Source: Tupaia tana (taxonomy: Eukaryota; Chordata; Mammalia; Scandentia; Tupaiidae). From it: a DNA stretch of 64,000 bases. Where the stretch lies: the NCBI GenBank assembly GCA_026018925.1, contig JAKSZU010000003.1:185163505-185227504 (forward strand). The letters are read 5' to 3'. Below the pieces are notes generated by a model. The model was not told the origin of the DNA, ran no database searches, and saw only the letters and a list, made by a program, of their open reading frames with translations. This document shows, piece after piece, positions 21,585 through 31,870 of this stretch (positions are counted from its first letter, which is position 1; each line of letters opens with the position of its first letter). Both the position numbers and the translations under genes were made by a program.

Positions 21585-22020
21585 CAGTAGACCAGAAATT
21601 GAGAGACCTGAGTACTTGATTTTTTTTTTTTTTTTTAAGAGAGATTTTTGCTATCAGGTGCATGTACTCGCTGGAGAGACAGAGACAGAAAGTGAGAAAT
21701 CACCCCCGAGGAGGGATGGCCTTGCTACAATCCCTTCTCTTCCATTCTCCTCTCTGGACTTTGGGGCACACACACACGTGTCTGGCATGAGTTTTAAGCA
21801 GCCAGGTCTGGGACTTGAATCACGGTGGACCATGTGGGAGTCCAGCAACATAACCGCTATGCCACGCCATCTGCTGGTCCCCTGAGCATTAATTTTTAAT
21901 GAGCTGTTCGACCTTGCAGAGGTCACTACTTAACTTTTCTCGAATTTAGTTTTTTCATCACTGAAGTGGGGATAATGCCTACCTATTACAGAGATTGCTT
22001 TATAAAATGTAACACTTTGA
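21585..22020 (+). repeat. MIR SINE, interrupted by a SINE
   Basis: Forward MIR in two parts. The left part, about 21,585-21,619, ends 'gagagacctgagtacttg'. The right part, 21,881-22,020, has 'gagctgttcgaccttgcag', 'tttcatcactgaagtggg' and 'ataatgcctacctattaca'. Confidence 0.75.
21620..21880 (-). mobile_element. family A SINE
   Basis: Poly(T), 'aagagagatttttgctatc', GA-rich tract, GAGAAATCACCCCC, reverse body with 'ttctcctctctggactttgg' and a reverse head ending CTGCTGGTCC. Flanks CCTGAGTACTTGAT (21,608) and CCTGAGCATTAAT (21,881) fit a diverged target-site duplication. Confidence 0.92.
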
Positions 22021-22161
22021 AAATTTAAATTTCATTTATTTAAAAATCACTAAATCTCCATTGATTTTGTTTTGTTGTAATTTTGTTTTGTTTTGTTTTT
22101 ATGTCAAGGGCTCTTCCTAGCTCTAGAAGTTTTGTAAGCAATTATACCTCAGCTAACTTGG

Positions 22162-22680
22162 ACTGGCCCTTTAGTCTGGTGGTTAAGGGGAGCTGTATCC
22201 CACATGGCTAACTGTGCAGTTTTAGCAGTTTGAATCCCAGCCCCAGTGGCATGAAAAACATGCTGGCGGGAGACCAGCAGATAGCATAATGATTATGTTG
22301 CTAGACTCCCATGTGGTTGACTATGGTTTGAGTCCTGGACCTGGTGGCTTAGAACTCATGCCAGGCATGTACACAAATCCTGAGAGTAGAACGGAGGAAA
22401 GGGGATGGCAGCATGGTCATCCCCCTGGGGGTTGATTTCTTGCTTCCTGTTTTCTGTCTTTCTCTGTCTTTCCAATGAGCATAAGTGCCCGATAACAAAA
22501 ATCTCTTAAAAAAATAAAATTTGCAGGGGCCAATGCCCAAAATCACAAGAGGAGAATAGAGGAGAAGAGGTTGTGGTGTGGCCATCCCCTCCTGGGGGTA
22601 GACTTCTCACTTTCTGTCTCTCTGTCTCTCTAGTGAGTGTACACACTCTATAGCAAAATAAATAAATGAATAAATAATAA
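22162..22680 (+). mobile_element. old family A SINE, split by a younger copy
   Basis: The head (22,162-22,267; GGACTGGCCC, B box GTTTGAATCCC) is separated from its body and tail (about 22,530-22,680; 'cccaaaatcacaagaggag', 'ttctcactttctgtctctct', CTATAGCAAAATAAATAAAT) by a second SINE in the same direction. Confidence 0.85.
22268..22527 (+). mobile_element. family A SINE nested in another SINE
   Basis: GGAGACCAGCAGATAGCATA head, GGTTTGAGTCC B box, truncated body 'aaatcctgagagtagaacgg', AACAAAAATCTCTTAAAAAA tail. It interrupts the older copy around it. Confidence 0.88.
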
Positions 22681-22699
22681 TCTTTCAGAAAAAAAAAAG

Positions 22700-22756
22700 A
22701 AATACATGCTAGAGGAGAAAGGATTGAGGTGAGAGCATGCGCCCATGGAGGAAGTC

Positions 22757-22793
<37 letters not shown>

Positions 22794-22850
22794 GGTCTAT
22801 TTCTTTCTCTGGCAAGTGCACACACCCTTTGGCAAATTAAAAACATAAGA
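22700..22850 (+). mobile_element. family A SINE fragment with (TG)n
   Basis: Lacks the head. It holds 'gaggagaaaggattgagg', a TG tract (22,757-22,792) in place of the CT stretch, then TTTCTTTCTCTGGCAAGTGC and CACCCTTTGGCAAA. Confidence 0.75.
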
Positions 22851-22872
22851 TAGAAAGCTTAGTGAAATCAAT

Positions 22873-23115
22873 TTTTTTTTTAGAGGTTTTTGCTATAGTG
22901 CACCTGCGCTCACCAGACAGAGACAGAAAGTGAGAAATCACCCCCCGGGGGGACGGCCATGCCGCAATCCCTTCTCCTCCATTCTCTTCTCGAGATCTTG
23001 GGCACACACGCACACGCTCCTGGCGTGAGTTTTAAGCCACCGAGTCCAGGTCATGGACCACGGTCGACTACACGGGAGTCCAGTGACATAGCCATTACAC
23101 TAACTGCTGGTCCCT
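22873..23115 (-). mobile_element. family A SINE
   Basis: Poly(T), 'agaggtttttgctatag', CACCCCCCGGGGGGACGG, reverse body and a reverse head ending CTGCTGGTCCC. AAATCAATTTTT on both sides (22,865 and 23,116) is a good target-site duplication. Confidence 0.93.
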
Positions 23116-23127
23116 AAATCAATTTTT

Positions 23128-25254
23128 AATACAGTAATATTTTATGTTCTGAATCCTTCCTTATTCATCGACATGTTATCTAGCACTTAATTTTTGTGCC
23201 AAACAATGTGGTAACTCCTGAGAAAACAATGAGAAAGAGTTCACAATTTCATGACAGAAAAGAAACAGGAAACTAACACGCTATATAAAATAAAATCATA
23301 TAGTTCCCCAGTAACTAACACATATCCTTTAGTCATTGTGGTAGAAATTATGCAAATTACATTATATTCTAAATCTTCAACTTGGTTTCACAAATATTTT
23401 TCAGAAAACTATTTATACAAGGGCCTGGAAAGATTAGACATGTAAGTATAATTCAGACTCTCTGAAAAGCCTGCTTTCTAATAGAAAGGAAAAATAAGTA
23501 GACCAACAACTATGAAATGAGACAAGGTTTGCGAAGAGCAATAAAAGGTAACTACCAAGCTTCCTCTGGTGAGAAGAGAAAATTTACACCTGGACGAGCA
23601 AGGAGAAGCACTTAGACAGGGTTAGCATTGGAATGGATCTGGAAGAATGAGTAAAATGTTAATAAATTGGGGGGGTGTGCTAAGGGATCACTCAGAGAAG
23701 GTTGTTCCCAATGGAGAGGTATACAAAGACAAAGACTATGAGAAAGTTCACCCACTTTGGTTAATGTATTAGCTTAGAGACTCTAGGTCATGTATAGTAA
23801 CAACTTAACTTCAAAATCTCCCTCACTCAGCATCACAACACAGCACAATACATCAAAGGTTCACATACTGCTTGCTCTGTGTATCCGTCATAGATCGGTG
23901 GGGACTCAGGTTTTACCACTTTGTAGCTGCATGATCCATGTCTCTTTCCTCATTACTTCAGCAGAGTAAAGAAGAAGCATAAAGCATTTACATCTGTTCT
24001 ATGCTCTGGCACAGAAGTGATGCATGTCTTTTTGCTAATAGCTAACTAACCATAACTAGCCTCATGGCTTGCCACACTGTAAGAGGCTGAGTAACATTAG
24101 GGAAAAATTTGGTGAGCATTACTGTCTGTTTTACAACTGGATCATAAAACATGTATAGTAAGAGTTAAGATGGGAATGTCAGCCACTTCTAGCCATGTTA
24201 AGTCAAGATGAGAAATTTGCATTTGTCTTAATAGGATCTGACATGACATTGAAAATGCAAGATAAGATGAATGACCTAATCAGGTGTGGTTAGATTCTAG
24301 TTGTCAACCAAAAGTTTGAAGATGGTGTCCTGGCTAAATTGTGAAGGAATTGAGAGATTAGTGTGGCCCCTAATACAAAGGGAGAGAAAGAAAGAGAGAC
24401 AGCGAATTAAAGCCTAAGCACGCCATGGCCATGACAATGAAGTCTATTACATTTGGCCGCTCATTGAATGTGGAACGTAAGGAATAGAGAGTATAGGAGA
24501 GAGAGACTCGGTGGCTTGAATTATACTTGTATCTGTATAGGGAGTCCAGAATAGAAGTCACTCTGGAGATACCACATCTAGGAGCAAAGGATTATAATTA
24601 GAGTCCCCGTGTTGAGCTGAGACATAGCAACTACAGCAGAAGCCAAAATAAGTCAGACCTAGCATCATGTCCTGAAATCAATTCAGAAATTTTCTAAGAT
24701 TTCTAATCGGCCTTCTATTTCTTTACCCACACAATAGCCACATAAACCACACCACCAAAAAGACACCCTATGTCTTCTACATCAGCACAAAATTAACAAG
24801 GATCTAATTAATTATTATTATTAGACAATCTCCTGAATTTTTATTTACAGCATTTAGATCGCCTATGTTCTACCTTTTGCACCGTTGGACCGTGGGAAAA
24901 TTATCTCAAACTCTGTATTTTAATTTCTTCCTTTGATATGTGTTGTTTGCTAAAATGTCATCTCTCTGAGTTCTTTTTTAGTTATTCTCCTAAAATATCA
25001 ATGATCTCTGCCGGTGTTGCATATGCCTTGTTTTCTCTTTAGTACATGTTACCTTTTAATATGCTATATATTTTACTTTTTATTCTTTGTGGTCTGTTTC
25101 TCACTAGTGTGTAGTGGAGACATATGTTTTGTTCATAAATGCTCAGGATACACAGGGCTCTCTGTACACTTTTGTAATAATATGAATGTTATTTCTATGC
25201 ACTTGCACTTAGTAACAGATTTAACACAGGGACTGTTTGTACCATCTACCTGAA
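23128..25254. other. mostly unassigned non-coding sequence
   Basis: AT-rich. A short MIR-like piece may lie at 23,890-23,970 ('ggtttaccactttgtagc'-like). No gene. Confidence 0.4.
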
Positions 25255-25625
25255 CTCAGAGTATATTTTCCAGACCATAATTACATTTCCACATCATTTT
25301 TTTTTTGGCCTTTTAATGAGAATTTTATTTGAGTGGTTCTTACTAGCTCTGTAATATTTCAATATAAAGGTCTTTTAAATTTATACTATCATTTTTATTT
25401 CTTTTGTTATTTGTATTATCTTAACTGTGATCCATACTACTATAAATATCTTTGTTCATATAATTTTACATTCTTCTCATATAATTTTACATTGTTTTCA
25501 CATTATATCTCTAAAACAGGAATTTGGGGGTAAAATAATATGAACATTTTTAGCAACTTTTGCTATTAAAATGGTTTTTGCCAGATTGTCTCTCAGAAAG
25601 GCATTATCAATTTAGTTTACATTCC
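25255..25625 (-). mobile_element. old L1 3' fragment
   Basis: AT-rich sequence ending in 'ttgccagattgtctctcaga', 'aaggcattatcaatttag' and 'tttacattccctt'. These correspond to a well-known reverse-strand L1M 3' stretch. Confidence 0.5.
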
Positions 25626-25639
25626 CTTTAAATGGAGAA

Positions 25640-25862
25640 TGCCTGAAGGTGATAAGCAAAACTATGACCTCTTGGGTAAACTGTGGGTCCAAAATCTTAG
25701 CTCAGCTATCTCTGTTAAAGGCACTAGGCAAGTTATTAAACCCCTCTGGGATGTAGTTTCTACATCTGAAAATCAGGTAAAATAATGGAGTTTATTTCAT
25801 AAGGTTATTCTTAATATTAAATGTGAAATGTAAATAAAATCATGTAAAATAGAATCTAACAC
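25640..25862 (+). repeat. MIR SINE
   Basis: Forward MIR: 'tagctcagctatctctg', 'ggcactaggcaagttatta', 'aacccctctgggatg', 'tacatctgaaaatcagg' and 'taaggttattcttaatatta'. Confidence 0.75.
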
Positions 25863-25885
25863 ACATTTTTATTAAGTTAAATCCA

Positions 25886-25886
<1 letters not shown>

Positions 25887-25914
<28 letters not shown>
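25887..25914. repeat. (TG)n microsatellite
   Basis: About 14 TG units followed by GCGCACGCACACATGCACATG, a potential Z-DNA-type purine/pyrimidine alternation. Confidence 0.93.
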
Positions 25915-25917
<3 letters not shown>

Positions 25918-25934
25918 ACGCACACATGCACATG

Positions 25935-26128
25935 TGTCATAAAATTTTGCCAGAAAGCACATGCACTTACTGGACCCTTTTCTACCATTTCTCCCTCCTT
26001 CCAGGATTTTGGGCATGCATGCACACATGTGCCTGACATTTTTCTCAAGTCAGTGGTTCCAGGACTCAGGCCATGCAGTTGACCATGTGGGATCCAGTTG
26101 CCTTAACTACCATGCCATGGCTGGTCCA
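25935..26128 (-). mobile_element. old family A SINE, truncated
   Basis: No poly(T). It starts at 'aaattttgccagaaagca', reverse body 'ggattttgggcatgcatgc', reverse head with CCATGCAGTTGACCATGTGG and ends ATGGCTGGTCC. Sequence decay is high. Confidence 0.8.
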
Positions 26129-26129
26129 G

Positions 26130-27015
26130 ATTTAACCATTGCTATTTCAGCATGTGAGTTGTCTTTTCTCTCTACCTTTATCAACACTGGATATTTTTCT
26201 TTCATAATCTGAAAATCAAAATATTATTATTATTATTATTATTATTTTTTTTTTTTAGAGATTTTTGCTATAGGGCACGTGCACTCACCAGAAAGACAGA
26301 GAGGGGCAGAGAGACAGAAGGCAAGAAATCCCCCCCCCCACGGGGATAGCCACACTGCAGTCTGTTCTCTTCCATTCTCCTTTCAGGATCTTGGACACCC
26401 ACGCACCCATGCCCAGCGTGAGTTTAAGCCACTGGGTCCGAGACTCGAACCGCAGACGACTACTTGGGAATCCAGCGACATAACCATTGTGCTAACTGCT
26501 GGTCCCTTATTTTTGTTATTTATTAACCTAACATTTATTTGATCACTAATAGGCATTATTTTTATCAGTATTAGTTTTTTATTGAGTTTGCCATCTCTTA
26601 ATGACCTATAAGATTTATTTAAATACTAAGGAAATTAATACTACATTTATGCCATAAATACATATTAAGAAATACATTAGCAATTAATACTAAGGAAATT
26701 AATTTCATATATGTGTTTTAATGTTTTTTTTAGATTGTGAATTGCTTCTCTAATGTTTCTGTGAGTTTGCCTTCCCAAATTCAAAATTATTTTATGTTAT
26801 CAAATTTGTCATTATCTCCTATCACGAGCTTTGTTTTGGAAATATGCCAAGGCAGTTCTCTTTTACCAAGTATAATGTAACTATTTACCTTATTTCTTCT
26901 AGAGCACTCAAGCATCTGTTATTTATATTTAAAACTTCATTCCATCTGGAATTTATTTTGGTTTAAGGCATGCAGTAAGGTTCTAGATTTTTTTTTTTCA
27001 CATGCTAAATCAATT
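26130..27015 (-). mobile_element. old L1 3' fragment, interrupted
   Basis: Marks of reverse L1M 3' region: 'accatatcaacactgg'-like at 26,175, 'aatttattttggtttaagg' and 'ttccatctggaatttatt' near 26,950. A family A SINE and an (ATT)n run (26,222-26,246) lie inside. Confidence 0.55.
26246..26505 (-). mobile_element. family A SINE
   Basis: Poly(T), 'agagatttttgctatagggc', AAATCCCCCCCCCCACGGGG, reverse body, GAGACTCGAACCGCAGACG (B box) and a head ending CTGCTGGTCCC. Confidence 0.93.
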
Positions 27016-28339
27016 GATTGTGCTCTCTGCTCATAACTTCTATTCTTCAGGGTTTTTTTTTTTTTTTTTAAATCAATAAACTAAGAACTAAAAGTATCAA
27101 GAATAAAGGTTAGCCAGATTAATTAAATCTAGATCATTATTTTCTGCAGCAGTCTAATCCATCAGCTCTGGCCTGTCTTCTCCAGACTCGTTAAAAAACA
27201 AAAGGCCTTCATAACAGTTATTTTCCTGACTGTGTTCTTTTATCCACCTCTGCCATACACGGTGTTCAGATTGAGGTTGTTACAAGAATACCACAAGCAC
27301 TAGAAGCATTACACTTGCAAAAGCACTGATAGACTCCACATAGCAATGATGGTCTCTGTGGACAAACAAAGTTACAGAGAGAATTTTTAAATCTATATAA
27401 GATAATACCATAGAGACTTATTTTAGAGGACTCTGTTTTTAAAATTCTGTTTTTTCTTTCTAAAACTCTCCTGTCATCTCAAATCATATGGGATGAACAT
27501 TTCTCTATAACTATTAGAAGTCACAGATTGATGTTTTGAAACATAGTTTTAAAATTATTTCTTTTCTCCCAGCCTGTAGAATTAAATATTTCCAAAGATT
27601 TGTCCAAACTTATGTGTGTTAAAAATTTATCCGAAATAAAATAAGAAGGCCTATTTAATGCCTGTTTCACATGCTAAGTTTCTTTGGGTTCAGTGAGCAT
27701 AAAAACTTTCTATGTTTAAGATCTTAAAGGAAGACCATAGCAATGGGACATTTGATTACTGAGGGCTATTACTGATCTAGGGTAGGTATCCCCTCTTGCT
27801 CCAGTCCTTGGGCTTTGAGAAAGCTTTTGAATGTTTTCTGATGGCATATCAACACCAAGCTAGCTGGCATTGGAGGCAAAGACTCTGGCCCTTTTTATTA
27901 ACCCTCTCTTGAAAGTTTTTAGTGTTCTTTGTCCTCATTCCTTGGCTTTGATCTCTTGATTCTTTAACTTGACTTTGACAACTGATTCTTGCCCTTATTG
28001 AGTTTGATCCTTTTATTTTTGTTTGTTCTTTTTCATTAAAAATATTCTTATTTTTAGACCAGCCTTGTTCAGCAAGGCTCCCTGTTATCTTTCAGCAAGA
28101 TTCAGACATTTATGAATTATGTGAGTTACTGTTTGATAATAGGTATTAAATGGCTGATACCTTTTTGATGGGAAACTTTGCCACATCTGCTTGCATAAGA
28201 GGTATAAACAAGATCTATAAATTACATTCATTTAACATGGCCACCTCTCTTTTCATTACCCTTATTCCCTCCTCTACATGTTTACTAATTATAGTCCCCT
28301 GTCTTGAATTATCTATCTGTGCTGAGTTATAGTCCCCAT
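27016..28339. other. unassigned non-coding sequence
   Basis: AT-rich with T runs. No repeat or gene recognised. Confidence 0.4.
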
Positions 28340-28640
28340 CCCTATTTTCTATTTTCAACTCACAACTATCCTTTTAAGCCCTACTCAAATTCTGTCTCCT
28401 CTATGAAGTCTCTTTAAACTGTTCTCTCTCTTTTATTTTTTTCCTTCTCTTTAGGATTTCAAATCTAACTGCCCTTAAAATTTGTACTAAACAATTTGTA
28501 AGTACATATGTTCTTATCCAATAACATATCCAGGTTTTATTTCTTTAGCTGGGATATAATAATCTTAAGGAAAGAAACTGGAATTTCCTCTAATTCCTAC
28601 AATAGCTAAGTGTAACATAGTGTTCAGTAGATGGTGTCAG
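28340..28640 (+). repeat. probable L2 LINE 3' fragment
   Basis: 'ccctactcaaattctgtctc', 'ctatgaagtctctttaaact' and later 'gtgttcagtagatgg' follow the order of the L2 3' end. Strongly diverged. Confidence 0.45.
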
Positions 28641-29198
28641 CAGGTAGACCAGCAGCTCTGTCCCACTGCACTGCAGACTCATGGGAAAACAGGACGTGCA
28701 TATTCTAATTAGAATTAGCTCAAGTATGTGATGTTCCCGGTGTGCTCCTTTATCTAATTGTTGTCATTCATAAAACTCATTCTTTCCATTTAGCTTCCTT
28801 TAGACTCCTTCACAATTTTTTTGATAACTAGGGTTGATAAACATATATTTTACTAAAAATATTTACTGAAAATATTTACTATACAGATTTTAATGTAAGA
28901 TTTTAAATTCACTTTGTAATTTTACAACCAATTTTATATAGCATATTACATAAGAGAAACTTTTTGCCTTCAACATATTAATAAGGAAATGGAGATAGGA
29001 AGTTCTTGAGTAGCTTCTCCAAGTTTGAAATACTTGGTAACTAGCATAGGTAAGACTAAGTTACTGTTTCTTTGTCTAAGAGCTCATGTTCTTAGAAATG
29101 AGACCAGGTACTCTTTCCACAAAATCTCACTGCCCCTCAATTATTAGAAAGCCAAATCACATTTAAAATCCATTCCACTTCAAAATGCTTTTGAACAG
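28641..29198. other. unassigned non-coding sequence
   Basis: Left flank of the EIF4A2 pseudogene. Nothing recognised. Confidence 0.4.
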
Positions 29199-31263
29199 CT
29201 TTTCAGTCAGATGCTGAGTGGTTCTTCAGAGAAGGTCTGTGGTTCCATGCCTTCCTATAGCAGAGAAGCCTTTGAAAGTAATTGGAATGATATTGTTGAT
29301 AATTTTGATAATATGCATTTAAAAGAGTCTCCTTTAGGGCATCTAAGCTTGTAGTTTTAAGGATCCTTCATCTATTCAGCAGAGAGCTATCATTCCTTGT
29401 ATTAAAGGTGTGATGTGATTACTCAAGTCCAGTCAGGTATTGGCGAGGTAGCCACATTCGCTATTGATATTTCCTCCCTGCAACGTTTAGAGACTGAGTC
29501 ATGGAAACACAAGCACCAGTATTGACCTGCATCAGAGAACTGCTCAAAAGTTCCAGAAGGTAATTCTATCACTTGGAGACTACCTGGGAGCATCTTGTCA
29601 GGCCTGCATTGGTGGAACAAATGTTTGAAAAATGCAAAAACCAAAGGCAGAAGCACCACATATTGTTGTTGGTACACCAGAGAGCATGTTTGATACATTA
29701 AAGAGAAAATTTGCTTCTTTGAAATGGATCAAAATGCTTGTTTTGGATGAAGCAGATGAAATGTCAATTCAAGGGTTCAAGAATCAAATATATGAGATTA
29801 AAAATTAAACGCAAGAATTTGGGTTGGATTGTTTTCTGCCTCGATGCCAACTGATATATTGGAGGTGACCAAACATTCATGAGAGTCTATCTGAATTTTG
29901 GTGAAGAAGGAATAATAGACCTTTGAAGGAATTAGTTTCATGTTAACATTGAAAGAGAGGAATGGAAGTTGAATATACTTTGTGACTTGTACAAAAAATT
30001 GATCATTACGTTGGGGGCTTTTCTTCTGAAAATAAGGTGCAAGGTGGGCTGTCTCACTGAGAAGATGCACACCAAGATGTGAATTTTTACAGTTCCTTCT
30101 CTGGATGGTAACAGGTACCAGGAGGCAAGAGAAATTATCATAAGAGAATTCCAATTAGGGTCAAGCCATGATCTGATCACTACAGACTTGCTGGCTTGCA
30201 GGACTGATGCACAAGTGTCTATGGTTATAAACTATGCTCTAGCAATTGTCACAACTATATTCACAGAAGTGCACAGCTTGAGGGTAAAAAATTGGCTATA
30301 AACTGTGTTACTGAGGAAGACAAGATTTCTTGTAACATTGAGACTCTGCATAATACTATACTGGGGAAAATGCCCATGAATATGGCTGATCTTATCTAAT
30401 TCCTAGGATGAGATAATTTTGAGTGTAAGTGCTATTGATTGCTGGATAAGCAATCACAATGTGTGCTTCTTCTTCCAGATTTTTTTTTTTTTTGAGAAGT
30501 TTTTGTCTTAGGGCATGTGCACTTGCCAGAGACAGAGACAGACAGTGAGAGGGAAAGAGAGTAGTCATCCCCAGGGGGATGGCCATACCTCAATCCCTTC
30601 TCCTCCATTCTCCTCCTAGGACCTTGGGCACACATGCCCACGTACCCAGCATGAGTTTCAAGTACTGTCAGCCATATGGGAGTTGAGTAATATAATCAAT
30701 ATGCTATCTGCTGGACCCACCTCCAGGAAGACTTGAATCTTGTCTTAATGCTCATAAGGGATCAGAAATACAGATTTTGATAGCAAAGTGACACTAGTTG
30801 GGAGCTTTCTGAGAAAAGTCATTGACTATTTTCTAGGATTAAACTGTTGAGAGAGGTATAAAAATGAGATCTATAAAATCTTTCTTTCTTACAAGTTTAT
30901 TTCCTAATTATGTAGAAATGATTACATTAGATATTCTCTAACATTTAATAATATACTTCTGGATGTAAGTACTGTGTAAAATCAGCCAATTATATTAAAT
31001 TAATATATCTGCCTTTATTGTGCAATTAGGCTGAATAGAAAGGCCTTTAGAATTGAGTTTTGTAAAACGTTTGAATGCATTTTGTTTGGTATTGTATTTA
31101 TTCAATAAAGCATTTAATTAGTGCTAAATGTGAACTGGACCCTGTTGCTATGCCCCAGCAAGCAATCAGATCTTAGGTAGGGTCAACCCCTCAGTAAAAT
31201 TGCCATATTGCACATGTCTTAATGAAATCTGAATGTTAAATAAATAGTACATTCACTTTAAAA
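29199..31263 (+). pseudogene. EIF4A2P: processed pseudogene of EIF4A2
   Basis: An intronless, near full-length copy of the mRNA for eukaryotic initiation factor 4A-II, the DEAD-box RNA helicase of the eIF4F cap complex. The start of the 5' UTR and coding region is at about 29,199-29,290 (a reading like ESNWNDIVDNFDN near 29,271). The Walker-type segment is near 29,435 (GIGEVATFAI against SGTGKTATFAI). [10 protein letters not shown] and ACIGGTNV precede the APHIVVGTP stretch at about 29,650. [13 protein letters not shown] (29,725) keeps the DEAD box. The C-terminal MPMNMADLI and stop lie at about 30,370-30,400. MPMN matches EIF4A2, where EIF4A1 has MPLN. A long 3' UTR follows, with TTGTATTTATTCAATAAAGC near 31,092 and the final TGTTAAATAAATAGTACATT before an A-rich end. 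Many frameshifts and stops rule out a working helicase. A reverse SINE sits in the 3' UTR. No clear target-site duplication was found. Confidence 0.93.
30480..30717 (-). mobile_element. family A SINE inside the EIF4A2 pseudogene
   Basis: Poly(T), 'gagaagtttttgtcttag', GA-rich tract, CATCCCCAGGGGGATGG, reverse body 'accttgggcacacatgccc' and a decayed head ending CTGCTGGACCC. Pseudogene 3' UTR sequence continues on both sides, so the SINE came later. Part of the tRNA-like region around the B box is lost. Confidence 0.9.
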
Positions 31264-31356
31264 AATAAAATTCACATAAACATTAAACAATAGCAATTTA
31301 AAAAATCTTATCATTAACATTCCTCTATGGCACTTTACTCAAAAATTCTAGCATTG

Positions 31357-31617
31357 GGGACCAGCAGTTGGCGTAATGGCTATGTCGCTGGACTCCCAGG
31401 TAGTTGACCGCAGTTAGAATCCCGAACCTTGCAGCTTAAACTCACTCTGGGCGCGTGTGTGTGCGTGCCCAATATCCTGAAAGGAGAATGGAGAAGGGAT
31501 TGCAGAGTGGCCATCCCCCCTGGGGGTGATTCTTGCTTTCTGCCTCTCTGTCTCTGTCTTTCTGGTGAGTGCATGTGCCCTACAACAACAACAACAAAAA
31601 TCCTCTCCAAAGAAAAA
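31357..31617 (+). mobile_element. family A SINE
   Basis: GGGACCAGCAGTTGGCGTAA head, body 'cccaatatcctgaaagg', GTGCCCTACAACAACAACAA and a short A tail. AAAAATTCTAGCATTG (31,341) and AAAAATTCTAGAATTG (about 31,618) form a clear target-site duplication. Confidence 0.95.
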
Positions 31618-31649
31618 AAAAATTCTAGAATTGTTCAAATGCAGTGGTA

Positions 31650-31786
31650 ATGCAATGTTCCATGCTGCCAAAGCCATATGGGAAGGGGGAAGGTCTTCAG
31701 TTCATATCCTGAGGTCTCCCTGAGCAGGCAAGTGCAAGTCTGTGATCCTGGCTGGCTGAGGCTGGAGGTAGAATGAAGATCTTGTT

Positions 31787-31844
<58 letters not shown>

Positions 31845-31870
31845 TCTCCCTCTTCTTCTCTCTCACAAAA
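31650..31870 (+). mobile_element. family B tRNA-derived SINE with (CT)n
   Basis: Decayed head with TTCAGTTCATATCCTGAGG, then 'ggtctccctgagcaggca', 'gatcctggctggctgagg', 'ctggaggtagaatgaag' and a (CT)n tract (31,790-31,840). Same order as the copies at 57,714 and 37,812. Confidence 0.7.

Noticed and set aside
29423-30180. Minus-strand ORFs over the EIF4A2 pseudogene
   Set aside because: Antisense shadows of the pseudogene; the homology is on the plus strand.
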